In this document: piece by piece, positions 35,041 through 44,065 of the stretch | Layout: the number at the start of each line of letters is the position of its first letter | Position numbering within the stretch: position 1 is the first letter of the stretch | Source: Oscillospiraceae bacterium | Lineage (GTDB): Bacteria > Bacillota > Clostridia > Oscillospirales > Acutalibacteraceae | Direction: 5' to 3' | Length of the DNA: 64,000 nucleotides | Assembly (NCBI GenBank): GCA_031268095.1 | Contig: JAIRXU010000017.1 | Location: forward strand, 62,001-126,000 | Position numbers and translations under genes: made by a program | Notes under the pieces: model-generated | The model's database searches: none | What the model saw: the letters and a program-made list of their open reading frames with translations, nothing else | Told to the model about the DNA's origin: nothing

Positions 35041-36207
35041 TTGGACAATAATCGCAACAAAACAGCGGTTCCTTTCCGTCGGTTCCTGGCGGTAGGGTTG
35101 GTTTTTCTTTCTCTTTGGCAGTCAACCTGGAACGCCGCCGCGACGGGGGCGGAAGTGGCTGTTGCCCCGGAGCCAAAGATTTCCGCCAAGTACGCCGTCC
35201 TGATGGACGCGGATACCGGTGATATTCTTTGGGCCAAAGAGGAGCATGTTCCCGCGCCGGTGGCCAGCACCACCAAAATCCTGACGGCCCTATTGCTGCT
35301 GGAGGCGGGGGACCCGGAGCTGACGCTGACCGTCACCCCGGACATGGTGGCGGCAGAGGGCACGTCCATGGGCCTGAAAGCGGGGGACCTGGTGTCCCGC
35401 TACGTTCTGGCCTGCGGAATGCTCCTCAGCAGCGGCAACGACGCCGCAAATTCCGCTGCCATCCATCTCGCCGGATCTCTGCCTGCCTTCGCTGCGCGGA
35501 TGAATGCCCGGGCGGCGCAGATTGGTATACGGGACAGCCACTTCGTCACACCCTCCGGCCTCGACGCGGAAGGACACCAGGCCACCGCCTATGACATGGC
35601 CCTGCTGGCGCGGGAAGCTATTGCCAACCCCGCCTTCCGGGACATCTGTTCCCAGCAGCGGATCCGCGTCACTTACGGCAATCCGCAAATCACCAAAACC
35701 CTCTCAAATCACAACCGCCTGCTGCGGGAAGCGGAGGGGGTGTTTGGTGTGAAGACGGGCTTCACCAAAAAATCCGGCCGCTGCCTGGTTACCGCCGCGC
35801 GGCGCGAGGGAATTACCCTCATCGCGGTCACGCTCGCGGACCCGAACGACTGGGACGACCATAAAATCCTGCTGGATTACGGTTTTTCGCTTTATCAGGC
35901 AACCCCCTTGGACGTGGACTTGGGAACCCTGCGGCTGCCGGTGACCGGCGGCGCGGTCCGCAGTGCGGCGCTGAACTGTGCCTGGGTGCCGGAAGCGAAA
36001 CTGCGACCCCAGTCCCGCATCCGGCGGGAAATTCTTCTGCGCCATTTCGAATACGCTCCGCTGCCGGCGGATACAGTGGTCGGCGCAGTGCGATATTATG
36101 CCGGCGACGCGCTGCTGGCGGAAGTGCCGATTGTGGTCCAGACAACTGTGCCGCAAAAGGCGCCCGCAAAGCCCAGAACAACAAAAAAACAACAGGCAAC
36201 AACATGA
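35041..36207 (+). CDS. D-alanyl-D-alanine carboxypeptidase (DacF/PBP5-like)
   Basis: A 388-residue exported S11 peptidase that trims the last D-Ala of peptidoglycan stems. Signal helix about 12-35; active-site STTK at 76-79 (Ser76), SGN at 131-133, KTG at 238-240. A C-terminal beta domain follows. The end is Lys/Thr/Gln-rich (PRTTKKQQATT), coded by an AACAAC tract, instead of an amphipathic membrane anchor. Start TTG 35041 with AGGTGG at 35029-35034; ATG 35008 is an alternative with poorer SD. Its place after ytfJ fits the sporulation-linked DacF type. Confidence 0.92.
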   Translation: MDNNRNKTAVPFRRFLAVGLVFLSLWQSTWNAAATGAEVAVAPEPKISAKYAVLMDADTGDILWAKEEHVPAPVASTTKILTALLLLEAGDPELTLTVTPDMVAAEGTSMGLKAGDLVSRYVLACGMLLSSGNDAANSAAIHLAGSLPAFAARMNARAAQIGIRDSHFVTPSGLDAEGHQATAYDMALLAREAIANPAFRDICSQQRIRVTYGNPQITKTLSNHNRLLREAEGVFGVKTGFTKKSGRCLVTAARREGITLIAVTLADPNDWDDHKILLDYGFSLYQATPLDVDLGTLRLPVTGGAVRSAALNCAWVPEAKLRPQSRIRREILLRHFEYAPLPADTVVGAVRYYAGDALLAEVPIVVQTTVPQKAPAKPRTTKKQQATT

Positions 36208-36262
36208 GACAACAAAAACAACAGCCAGGAGAAAAACAACATCTTATGTCAGACAACAAACT
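36176..36262 (+). repeat. AACAAC-rich tract across the carboxypeptidase end and the next leader
   Basis: About ten ACAAC/AACAAC units occur here, covering the last codons of the carboxypeptidase gene, the leader and the first codons of the pseudouridine synthase gene. The DNA is almost free of G and T on this strand, in sharp contrast to the flanks. It resembles the tract at 4878-4930 (opposite strand). Confidence 0.55.
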
Positions 36263-36965
36263 TCGCCTTCAGAAATTTCTCGCGGAACGGGGCGTCGCGT
36301 CCCGCCGGGGGGCTGAAGAATTGATTCTTGCCGGCCGCGTAACGGTCAATGGCCATCCGGCAGTTTTGGGGAACAGTGTGGATCCCCGGCAGGATCTTGT
36401 CGCTGTGGACGGTGTGCGCGTAGAGGCCCGGCGGGACAAGCCTGTCTATCTCATGCTGCACAAGCCCCGGGGGGTCCTGACTACCATGCGGGACGAGCGG
36501 GGGCGGCGCTGCGTAGCGCAGCTTGTGTCCGAGCGCCCAGAGCGGCTTTTCCCCGTCGGCCGGCTGGACCGGGAGTCCGAAGGGCTGTTGCTGATGACCA
36601 ACGACGGCGATTTTGCCAACGCCATCCTGCATCCGTCCCGGCATGTCCCAAAAATCTACCGCGTCACGATCCCCTCCGGCGTTGCCCCGACGCAAACGGC
36701 GGCTCTGGCCGCAGGGGTCGAGCTCGACGGCGAACGCACCGCTCCGGCGCTGGTGCGGGAACTGATCGTCGAACCGGACCGGACTGTGCTGGAAATCACG
36801 CTGCGGGAAGGCCGCAACCGTCAGATCCGCCGGATGTGCGAAGCCGTCGGCCTTTCGGTCGCGCGCCTCAAGCGCATCGCTATCGGTCCGGTGAAACTGG
36901 GAACGCTGCCGCCGGGGAAATGGCGGGAACTGACGGCGGAAGAAGTCCGGCGACTTTGGAAATAA
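36246..36965 (+). CDS. RsuA/RluB-type pseudouridine synthase
   Basis: A 239-residue rRNA-modifying enzyme. The S4 RNA-binding domain fills about residues 5-60 (LRLQKFLAERGVASRRGAEE), then the catalytic block GRLDRESEGLLLMTNDGDFA with the nucleophilic Asp, and REGRNRQIRRMCEAVG near the end. Length and motifs best fit RluB (23S rRNA U2605 in E. coli), but RsuA is possible. ATG 36246 gives the usual N-terminus; AGGAG is about 16 nt away, rather far. ATG 36204, which overlaps the previous stop, is the alternative. Confidence 0.92.
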   Translation: MSDNKLRLQKFLAERGVASRRGAEELILAGRVTVNGHPAVLGNSVDPRQDLVAVDGVRVEARRDKPVYLMLHKPRGVLTTMRDERGRRCVAQLVSERPERLFPVGRLDRESEGLLLMTNDGDFANAILHPSRHVPKIYRVTIPSGVAPTQTAALAAGVELDGERTAPALVRELIVEPDRTVLEITLREGRNRQIRRMCEAVGLSVARLKRIAIGPVKLGTLPPGKWRELTAEEVRRLWK

Positions 36966-36979
36966 CGAAAAACACCGGC

Positions 36980-37018
36980 AGTTTGCGGAGCATTTATCCT
37001 CCGCAAACTTCTTTTTTT
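36980..37018 (+). terminator. Rho-independent terminator after the pseudouridine synthase gene
   Basis: An 11-bp perfect stem (36980-36990 with 36999-37009), 8-nt loop, followed by TCTTTTTTT. It sits 15 nt after the stop codon and separates this operon from yicC. Confidence 0.9.
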
Positions 37019-37021
37019 GAT

Positions 37022-37050
37022 TTGACAAATCCTCTGTTTTTTGATATAAT
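37022..37050 (+). promoter_or_regulatory. Consensus sigma-A promoter for the yicC-remA operon
   Basis: TTGACA (37022-37027), 17-nt spacer, TATAAT (37045-37050): a full match to the sigma-A consensus, starting 4 nt after the terminator. Predicted start near 37057. It is likely the main promoter for the long block that follows. Confidence 0.9.
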
Positions 37051-37087
37051 GAAAGAATCGAGTATCCAAAAGGGGGAAATCGGTTTT

Positions 37088-37978
37088 ATGGTACGAAGCA
37101 TGACGGGGTATGGCCGCGCAGAAACCGCAGACGAAGCCTATGGGGTAACGGTGGAACTCAAGAGCGTCAATCACCGCTATTTTGAATTTTCCGCCCGTGT
37201 TCCTCGGGGATACGGATTTTTGGAAGAGAAACTCAAAACCTATCTCCAGGGACTGATCTCCCGCGGGAAAGTGGAATGCTTTCTCCAATTGGAAACTCTG
37301 GCGGAGGCAGACGCGGAGGTCACGCTCAATGAACCACTGCTGCGGGGATACTTGCGGGCCTTCGACGACATCCGGCAAAAATACGGCCCGGCTTACGGCA
37401 TCGCGTACAATCCCAGCCTCACCAGCCTCCTGCGCCTGCCCGACCTCTTCGCCGTCCATAAACCGGCCACCGACGAAGCGGCCATTTGGGCTGCCGTGCA
37501 ACCCGTCGCCCAGGCGGCAGCGGAGCGCTTCGTGTCCATGCGGGAAACCGAGGGCACACGGCTGGAGGCTGACATTCTCGCCCGCGCAGACGAAATTCTG
37601 GAGCACGTCGCCTTCGTTGAGGAACGTTCGCCTCAAACGGTGCGGGATTACAACGACAAACTGCTGACTCGTATGCGGGAAATTCTGGGAACCGCCAGTG
37701 TCGACGAACAGCGCCTGCTGACGGAAGCCGCCCTCTTCGCGGACAAAATCGCCGTAGCGGAAGAAACCGTTCGCCTGCGCAGCCACCTGGATCAGTTGCG
37801 GCAGTTCTTCCGGAGCGCCGAGGCCGTTGGGCGGAAAATGGATTTTCTGGTCCAAGAAATCAACCGCGAGGCCAACACCATCGGCTCCAAGGCGCAGGAC
37901 GTCGAGGTCGCCGGGCATGTGGTGGAAATCAAATCCCTGGTGGAAAAAATCCGCGAACAAGTGCAGAACATCGAATAG
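37088..37978 (+). CDS. yicC: YicC/YloC family endoribonuclease
   Basis: A 296-residue protein. [12 protein letters not shown] at the start and [18 protein letters not shown] are the YicC_N hallmarks; the C-terminal DUF1732 contains [21 protein letters not shown]. coli YicC and B. subtilis YloC act as RNA endonucleases. AAGGGGG precedes the ATG. First gene after the consensus promoter; remA follows 13 nt downstream. Stop TAG. Confidence 0.95.
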   Translation: MVRSMTGYGRAETADEAYGVTVELKSVNHRYFEFSARVPRGYGFLEEKLKTYLQGLISRGKVECFLQLETLAEADAEVTLNEPLLRGYLRAFDDIRQKYGPAYGIAYNPSLTSLLRLPDLFAVHKPATDEAAIWAAVQPVAQAAAERFVSMRETEGTRLEADILARADEILEHVAFVEERSPQTVRDYNDKLLTRMREILGTASVDEQRLLTEAALFADKIAVAEETVRLRSHLDQLRQFFRSAEAVGRKMDFLVQEINREANTIGSKAQDVEVAGHVVEIKSLVEKIREQVQNIE

Positions 37979-37991
37979 GGGGACCGCGCTT

Positions 37992-38273
37992 ATGATTCAG
38001 CTGGTCAACATCGGCTTTGGCAATATGCTCAGCGCCGGGCGGATCCTCGCGGTGCTCCATCCGGATTCGCAGCCAGTCAAGCGGCTGGCCCAGGAGGCCA
38101 AGGCGGCGGGGACGATCATTGACGCGACCCATGGCCGCCGCACCCGCGCCGTGCTGGTGCTGGACAGCGGCCATACGGTCCTGAGCTACCTCCAGCCGGA
38201 AACCGTCGCCAACCGCCTCAAGGCGGACGCCGCCGCGCTCGCCGCTGAGGACGAAGACGAATCCAGCATCTGA
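37992..38273 (+). CDS. remA: RemA/DUF370 family regulator
   Basis: A 93-residue DNA-binding protein of the RemA type, which in B. subtilis activates matrix and osmoprotection genes by wrapping DNA in a ring-like oligomer. [20 protein letters not shown] and [20 protein letters not shown] are the family blocks, with the RR pair important for DNA binding. An acidic tail (EDEDES) is added. Its position after yicC is conserved. Confidence 0.95.
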   Translation: MIQLVNIGFGNMLSAGRILAVLHPDSQPVKRLAQEAKAAGTIIDATHGRRTRAVLVLDSGHTVLSYLQPETVANRLKADAAALAAEDEDESSI

Positions 38274-38322
38274 AAATGCATACTTCAGCCTTTTAATATT
38301 GAAACATTTGGGAGGAATCACC

Positions 38323-38541
38323 ATGCTCAATGTCGATCTGCGCAACGTGCTGGGCAAGCACACCAGCCGCTATTCCCTCGTCACCGCCACCGCCAAGCGC
38401 GCGCGGGAAATCGTGGACCTGCCCGCCCCGGAACCAACGGGCAAGAAAACCCCCGCCGAAAAGCCTGTCAGCGTCGCCATCGATGAAATCATCGCGGGTA
38501 AATACGTCATCGTCGAGCCGGAGGAGATCCGGAACCTGTGA
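38323..38541 (+). CDS. rpoZ: RNA polymerase omega subunit
   Basis: A 72-residue omega subunit. SRYSLVTATAKRAREIVD is the conserved core that clamps the beta-prime C-terminus, and the Pro/Lys linker precedes a second helix with VAIDEIIAGKY. GGGAGG is upstream of ATG 38323. The gmk gene normally between remA and rpoZ is absent; only 49 nt separate them. Confidence 0.93.
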   Translation: MLNVDLRNVLGKHTSRYSLVTATAKRAREIVDLPAPEPTGKKTPAEKPVSVAIDEIIAGKYVIVEPEEIRNL

Positions 38542-41024
38542 TGGAAGCGTGCGCGGCTGCGGTGGCGGTAGCGCAGGCCGCTTTCTGCTACGACAAGCCT
38601 TTCGATTACCGGATCCCGCCCGCCCTGGCAGGAAAAGTCAGTCCGGGCTGCCGGGTGACGGTTCCCTTCGGCCGGAGCAACGCCAGCCGGATCGGGCTGG
38701 TGCTGGAACTCCTCCCCAACCCGCCGCCGGATCCCCGCCGCAAAGCCATCCTAACCCTGCTGGATCCAGAGCCCGTCCTTTCGCCGGAGCTGACCGCCTT
38801 GGTGCCCTGGCTCAAGGAGCACACTTTCTGTACCCTTTATGAGGCCATGCGGGCAATGCTCCCCGCCGGGATTCAGCGGCGTATGCAGATTACCTACAGC
38901 GCCCTGCCCCCGGAACAGTGTCCCCCGGAAGCGCTGCTCGACGAAACGGAAGCGGCGATGCTGGATTATTTGCGAGGTATCCGGGGCAAGAGCTGCTTCG
39001 TCAAGCGCACCGCCCTGCTGCAAAAATTCCGCCTGCCGCCGGATTCGGACCTGCCGGAACACCTGGCGGCTCAAGGTTTTTTGCTCCGGGGGACCGACGC
39101 GCTCGCGGGCGCGGCCGAGTCTGTCGAACGTATGGTCCGCCTGACGCAAGCAGACGGCGAACCCGCCAACCTCACGCCCAAACAAGCGGAAGTCTGCGCT
39201 TTTCTGCGGGAAGCGGGGGCCGCCTCCGTTAAGGAAATCTGCTACTTCACCGGCTTTTCCCCCAATCTCATCGCTACCCTAGTGCGCAAGGGAATCGCCG
39301 CGTATTTTGAACGCCCCGTCTTCCGGATTCCCTTTGAGGCAGAGGACACCCCCCAGCCGGAAGACGTTTTGCTTACGCCGGAACAGTCCGGTGTTTATGA
39401 ACGTCTGCGGGAGCTCCAAGCGAAGAATGAGGGCGCCTGCGCGCTGCTCTTCGGCGTGACGGGGTCAGGCAAAACCCAAGTTTACCTGAAACTCATCGAC
39501 GACGCCTTGGCCCAGGGAAAGAGCGCCATCGTCATGGTCCCGGAAATCGCCCTGACTCCCCAGATGCTGCAGCTCTTCGCCCGCCGCTACGGCAGACAGG
39601 TCGCCGTTTTCCATAGCGCCTTGTCCGTCGGGGAACGAATGGACGAATGGCGGCGGGTAAAGGAGGGCAAAGCCTCGCTGGTCCTTGGCACCCGCTCGGC
39701 GATCTTCGCCCCAGTGCAGCGGCTGGGTTTGGTTGTCATGGATGAGGAGCACGAGCATACGTATTTATCGGAGCAGTCGCCCCGGTACCATGCCCGGGAC
39801 GTGGCAAAATTCCGCTGCGCTTACCACCGCGCCCTGCTGCTCCTGGCCTCGGCAACCCCCAGCGTAGAAAGCTACGCCGCGGCGCTGCGGGGAAGCTACC
39901 AATTGGAAGTTCTGGAGCACCGTTACGGCAGCGCGCTGCTGCCCGAAGTGCGGACAGTGGACCTGCTGGCCGAGCAGCGGCGGCAGCGGGGAACCGGCGC
40001 CGCCGGGACCGGCCCACAGCTGAGCGAGGAACTCCGGCGCGCTCTTTTGGAGACAATTGCGCGGGGGCATCAGGCCATCCTCCTGATCAACCGCCGGGGC
40101 TACCACACGTTCCTGGCCTGCGCGGCCTGCGGCCATGTTATCCGCTGTCCGCAGTGCGCCATTTCCCTGACCTACCACCAGGCCAACCAGCGCCTGATGT
40201 GTCATTACTGCGGCCACTCCGCCCCCGCGCCGGAAGCCTGTCCCCTTTGCGGCAAACCGGCCATCCGCTTCGGCGGCGCCGGCACCCAGAAAATCGAGGA
40301 GGAGCTGGCCCGGCTGCCGGATTGCCGGGCAGTGCGGATGGATGCGGACGCGGCGGGTTCCCGCACCGCCCGGGAAGACATCTTGGACCGCTTTGCCAAG
40401 GGGGAATACAATGTCCTCGTCGGCACCCAGATGGTGGCCAAGGGCCTGGATTTCGAGAACGTGACGCTGGTGGGGGTGGTATCCATCGACCAGCAGTTAT
40501 ATCACGACGATTACCGCAGCCTCGAACGCTGCTTCGATTTGTTGACCCAGGTCGTCGGCCGGGCAGGGCGGGGACGGTACCGGGGCGTTGCCCTGGTCCA
40601 GAGCACCACCCCCGAAAACGAAATCATCCGCCTGGCGGCGCAGCAGGACTACCGCTCCTTCTTCGCCATGGAGATCAAGCTTCGCCGCCTGCTGGTCTAT
40701 CCGCCTTATTGTACGCTCTGTCTGCTGGGAGCGCTGAGCGAGGACGAATCCCTCGCCCGGGCCGCCGCAAAGTTTCTTCTGGAGCGGCTGCGCCAGCGCA
40801 GCGCTGAGGAGACTTATCGGGACGAAAAACTGATCGTCCTTGGCCCGATGCCCGCCCGCATCAGTAAACTCGCCAACAAATTCCGCTGGCGGCTGCTGAT
40901 CAAGTGTCATGACAACGCCCGCCTGCGGGCCCTCATCGCTCAGCTGCTGATCGACGTTGGCAAAGAAAGCCGGTTTCAACAAGTCACAGCATACGCGGAT
41001 CTGCATCCGGAAACGATATTTTAG
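38541..41024 (+). CDS. priA: Primosomal protein N' (PriA helicase)
   Basis: About 827 residues; restarts stalled replication forks. N-terminal DNA-binding domain with DKPFDYRIP and VTVPFGRSN, Walker A GVTGSGKTQVY near 307, DEEH in VVMDEEHEHTY, two zinc sites with CAACGHVIRCPQCA and CHYCG...CPLCG near 530-570, and the C-terminal helicase motifs (LVGTQMVAKGLDF, QVVGRAGRG). ATG 38541 overlaps the rpoZ stop by 1 nt; GTG 38538 is possible. GGAGGAGA lies in the end of rpoZ. coaBC, often located before priA, is missing. Confidence 0.95.
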   Translation: MEACAAAVAVAQAAFCYDKPFDYRIPPALAGKVSPGCRVTVPFGRSNASRIGLVLELLPNPPPDPRRKAILTLLDPEPVLSPELTALVPWLKEHTFCTLYEAMRAMLPAGIQRRMQITYSALPPEQCPPEALLDETEAAMLDYLRGIRGKSCFVKRTALLQKFRLPPDSDLPEHLAAQGFLLRGTDALAGAAESVERMVRLTQADGEPANLTPKQAEVCAFLREAGAASVKEICYFTGFSPNLIATLVRKGIAAYFERPVFRIPFEAEDTPQPEDVLLTPEQSGVYERLRELQAKNEGACALLFGVTGSGKTQVYLKLIDDALAQGKSAIVMVPEIALTPQMLQLFARRYGRQVAVFHSALSVGERMDEWRRVKEGKASLVLGTRSAIFAPVQRLGLVVMDEEHEHTYLSEQSPRYHARDVAKFRCAYHRALLLLASATPSVESYAAALRGSYQLEVLEHRYGSALLPEVRTVDLLAEQRRQRGTGAAGTGPQLSEELRRALLETIARGHQAILLINRRGYHTFLACAACGHVIRCPQCAISLTYHQANQRLMCHYCGHSAPAPEACPLCGKPAIRFGGAGTQKIEEELARLPDCRAVRMDADAAGSRTAREDILDRFAKGEYNVLVGTQMVAKGLDFENVTLVGVVSIDQQLYHDDYRSLERCFDLLTQVVGRAGRGRYRGVALVQSTTPENEIIRLAAQQDYRSFFAMEIKLRRLLVYPPYCTLCLLGALSEDESLARAAAKFLLERLRQRSAEETYRDEKLIVLGPMPARISKLANKFRWRLLIKCHDNARLRALIAQLLIDVGKESRFQQVTAYADLHPETIF

Positions 41025-41039
41025 GAAGGAACATGCCCC

Positions 41040-41489
41040 ATGGCCATCCGTAACATTATTCAAACCGACGATCCCGTTCTGCGCCGCCGCAGCCGTCCTG
41101 TCGAAAAATTTGACGACCGTCTGGCCCAGCTGCTCGACGATCTGATTGACACCATGACCAAAGCGGAAGGCTGCGGGCTGGCGGCTGTGCAGGTAGGCGT
41201 ATTGCGGCGGGTTGCGGTGGTGGACTGCGGCGAAGGCGTGATTGAGTTGGTCAATCCGGAAATTATTTCTGCCGACGGCGTCCAGGAAGAACAGGAAGGC
41301 TGCCTCTCTTTCCCCGGGGAATACGGCGTCACCTCCCGCCCCGCCATTGTCAAGGTCAAGGCACAGAACCGCGCGGGCATCTGGCATTTTTATAAGGCCG
41401 ACGGACTGAAGGCCCGGGCGTTTTGCCATGAAATTGATCACCTGGACGGCGTTCTGTTCCAAAGCAGAGTCATTCGGAAAGAACCGTAA
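41040..41489 (+). CDS. def: Peptide deformylase
   Basis: A 149-residue metalloenzyme removing the formyl group from nascent proteins. All three motifs are intact: GCGLAAVQ (44-51), EGCLS with ligand Cys88, and HEIDH with ligands His130 and His134 and catalytic Glu131. AGGAAGGAAC is upstream. It pairs functionally with fmt, which is two genes downstream. Confidence 0.97.
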   Translation: MAIRNIIQTDDPVLRRRSRPVEKFDDRLAQLLDDLIDTMTKAEGCGLAAVQVGVLRRVAVVDCGEGVIELVNPEIISADGVQEEQEGCLSFPGEYGVTSRPAIVKVKAQNRAGIWHFYKADGLKARAFCHEIDHLDGVLFQSRVIRKEP

Positions 41490-41529
41490 CTCCGCGGGGT
41501 CACCACAAAAATTACAAGGAGGAATTCCC

Positions 41530-42360
41530 ATGGCATTCTGTTCCCAATGCGGCAGCCAGCTGCCCGACGAAAGCGCGAAATTCTGCGTGAAGTGCGGGAC
41601 GCAGCAGCCCGCCCAAACCGGCGCAGCAGCCGCGCCCCCTGTTTCGTTCGCGCCGCCGGTCCAGCCCGCCAAGAAAAAGAAGAAGGGCCTGCGCGTCGCC
41701 CTGGCTATCCTCCTGCCTTTGCTGGTGCTTGCCGCTGCCGCCGTGCCCACTGCGCTGTATTTGACCGGCCCGGACCGAGTGGCGGAAAAATACGTGAAAG
41801 CCTACGCGGCAGGAGATTGGGAACAAGTTTACAAATTGCTTTCGACGTATATTCATGACGAGGAACGTCTGGCAAATTTCGACCTGCTGACGCAATCCGC
41901 GGATCCGCTTGCGCTATTCGGCGCAAAAGTGCGGCGCAGCGGGGGAGACGGCCAAATCAAAACATATGTTATCACCGATCCAAACGGAACCGTCCTGCGC
42001 GAAATCAAAGTGACTTCGTCCGACCGGGTCATCGACGAAACATTTCTTGTCACGGATTTTACGTTTTATTTCTCTCACGATATCAGCGACGGGTTGTATT
42101 GCGACTATCGCATTGGCCGCGATCATCTTATCATAGCGCCGCCACTCAATTGGGATCACATTCCGCAGCCCGAAACCATCGCCGGTATCAATCAGCAATA
42201 CATCAGCGCTGGCTACGGCGCGCACCAATTCTCCCAATATACGAATGATTACCTTCCCATCGGCAAATACCATCTGTATATTCTCAATACGAAAACCGAT
42301 CACGTGACCGACATCGGCACTGTCAACATAACCAACGGCGGCGAATACATTCTGGACTAA
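41530..42360 (+). CDS. Zinc-ribbon membrane protein of unknown function
   Basis: A 276-residue protein: N-terminal zinc ribbon with Cys4-x2-Cys7 and Cys19-x2-Cys22, a Pro/Ala linker with Lys repeats, one membrane helix (about 55-77), then a DUF4878-like start (RVAEKYVKAYAAGDWEQVYKLL) and a beta-rich extracytoplasmic domain of about 150 residues. The ribbon is therefore inside and the large domain outside. Function unknown. AGGAGG precedes ATG 41530. It is inserted between def and fmt, which are usually adjacent. Confidence 0.8.
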   Translation: MAFCSQCGSQLPDESAKFCVKCGTQQPAQTGAAAAPPVSFAPPVQPAKKKKKGLRVALAILLPLLVLAAAAVPTALYLTGPDRVAEKYVKAYAAGDWEQVYKLLSTYIHDEERLANFDLLTQSADPLALFGAKVRRSGGDGQIKTYVITDPNGTVLREIKVTSSDRVIDETFLVTDFTFYFSHDISDGLYCDYRIGRDHLIIAPPLNWDHIPQPETIAGINQQYISAGYGAHQFSQYTNDYLPIGKYHLYILNTKTDHVTDIGTVNITNGGEYILD

Positions 42361-42372
42361 AGGAGGCCTTCC

Positions 42373-43305
42373 ATGCGCATCCTATTCATGGGCACCCCGC
42401 AGTTCGCCGTGCCTTGCCTGCTGCGGCTGCGGGCGGACGGGTACGACGTGGTCTGCGCCGTCACCCAGCCGGACCAGCCGAAGGGCCGGGGCTATGCCCT
42501 GACGCCGCCACCGGTGAAGGAAGCGGCGCTGCGGCTGGGAATCCCCGTCGGGCAGCCGGCCTCTCTGCGGACCCCGGAGACCCTTGCGCTGCTGCGCGGA
42601 TACACTCCGGATCTGATCGTCGTGACGGCCTACGGCAAGATCTTGCCACCGGAGGTCCTGTCCCTTCCGCCCCTGGGCTGCGTCAACATTCACGCCTCCC
42701 TCCTGCCGAAGTACCGGGGCGCGGCCCCCATCCAGTGGGCGGTCCTCCAAGGCGAGACCGAAACGGGGATTACCTCCATGCAAATGGACCAGGGACTCGA
42801 CACCGGCGCCATGCTCCTCCAGTCCCGCATCCCCATCCCGGCTGATATGACGGCGGCGCAGCTCCATGACGAACTCAGCGCCCTGGGGGCAGACGTCCTC
42901 TCCGAAACCCTCGCGGCCCTAACCGCCGCTACGCTCCGTCCGGCGCCGCAGGACGACGCGTTATCCAGCTACGCGCCGCTGCTCACCAAAGCCCTCAGCC
43001 CCGTCGACTGGCGGGCTGGGGCAGGAGAGATCCACAACCGGATCCGGGGGCTTTTCCCCTGGCCGGGGGCGACGGCTTCCTTGGCTGGGAAGCGCCTGAA
43101 ACTGATGTCCTCCCGCCTGCCGGGGGAAACGCTCCCGCCCGGCCCGGCCGGAGAACTTCTCCCGGCCAGCGGGCGGCTGCTGATCCGCTGCGGCAACGGC
43201 GAAGCCCTTGAACTGCTCGCGCTCCAGCCGGACGGCGGCAAGGTTATGGCGGCGGCGGACTACTTACGGGGGCGCCCCGTTTCCCCCGGAACTGCGTTCG
43301 ATTAG
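42373..43305 (+). CDS. fmt: Methionyl-tRNA formyltransferase
   Basis: A 310-residue enzyme that formylates Met-tRNAi. MRILFMGTPQFAVPCL opens the Rossmann domain; VNIHASLLPKYRGAAPIQWA holds the conserved Asn/His of the active site; MDQGLDTGAML follows with the catalytic Asp. The C-terminal OB domain is present with normal length. AGGAGG upstream. Stop TAG. Confidence 0.97.
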   Translation: MRILFMGTPQFAVPCLLRLRADGYDVVCAVTQPDQPKGRGYALTPPPVKEAALRLGIPVGQPASLRTPETLALLRGYTPDLIVVTAYGKILPPEVLSLPPLGCVNIHASLLPKYRGAAPIQWAVLQGETETGITSMQMDQGLDTGAMLLQSRIPIPADMTAAQLHDELSALGADVLSETLAALTAATLRPAPQDDALSSYAPLLTKALSPVDWRAGAGEIHNRIRGLFPWPGATASLAGKRLKLMSSRLPGETLPPGPAGELLPASGRLLIRCGNGEALELLALQPDGGKVMAAADYLRGRPVSPGTAFD

Positions 43306-43318
43306 AAAGGTCAAGACC

Positions 43319-44017
43319 ATGTTTTGGTATTATATGGATTATAGCTTTCTCGCATTGGTGGTCCCGGCGCTGGTGTTTTCAATCATCACCCAAATTTCCG
43401 TCAACGGCGCCTATCGCAAGTTTTCCCGCATACCCAACAGCCGCCAGATGACCGGCGCCCAGGCTGCCCAGCGGGTCTTGCAGCATGCCGGCGTAATGAA
43501 CGTTCGCATTGAACCGGTCGGCGGCCGTCTCAGCGACCACTATGATCCCCGGGCCAATGTCATCCGCCTTTCTGAAGATATCTACGCCGGAATGTCTGTC
43601 GCGGCGGTGGGTATCGCCTGCCACGAAGCCGGCCACGCTGTCCAGTACGCGCAGCGGTATCTGCCCATCCGGGTCCGCAACGTGATCCTGCCTCTCTGCC
43701 GGATCGGCTCTTTCGCCGGCGTTCCGCTGGCAATCCTGGGCTATTTTCTTTCCTTCGGCCCGCTGATCACTGTCGGCCTCGGTCTTTACGCGGCGGTGGC
43801 TGTGTTCCAGCTGGCGACGCTGCCAGTGGAGTTCAACGCCAGCCGCCGGGCCCTGCAAATCATTGACGAGCACGGACTGCTGCTGGGCGCCGGAGAGTAC
43901 GACGGCGCAAAAAAAGTCCTGCGCGCGGCCGCCCTGACCTATGTAGCTTCCCTGGCGGTGACGCTAATGTCCCTGCTGCGCATGCTGCTCCTGTTCCAGC
44001 GGAGAGGCCGGCGATAA
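43319..44017 (+). CDS. YugP-like neutral zinc metallopeptidase
   Basis: A 232-residue membrane protein of the Zn-dependent protease family typified by YugP. HEAGH at 102-106 is the zinc site with Glu103, placed after the first helix, and LPVEFNASRRAL carries the probable third ligand Glu. Four membrane helices. The physiological substrate is unknown. Start ATG 43319 with AGAAAGG upstream, directly after fmt. Confidence 0.9.
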   Translation: MFWYYMDYSFLALVVPALVFSIITQISVNGAYRKFSRIPNSRQMTGAQAAQRVLQHAGVMNVRIEPVGGRLSDHYDPRANVIRLSEDIYAGMSVAAVGIACHEAGHAVQYAQRYLPIRVRNVILPLCRIGSFAGVPLAILGYFLSFGPLITVGLGLYAAVAVFQLATLPVEFNASRRALQIIDEHGLLLGAGEYDGAKKVLRAAALTYVASLAVTLMSLLRMLLLFQRRGRR

Positions 44018-44065
44018 GCAAACGGCGCTTGCGTTTCATCACCAGACGAATGAGAGGATGATCAC

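Noticed and set aside
36176-36262. CRISPR-like array from the AACAAC repeats
   Set aside because: The units are only 5-6 nt, irregularly spaced and without spacers; this is low-complexity sequence.
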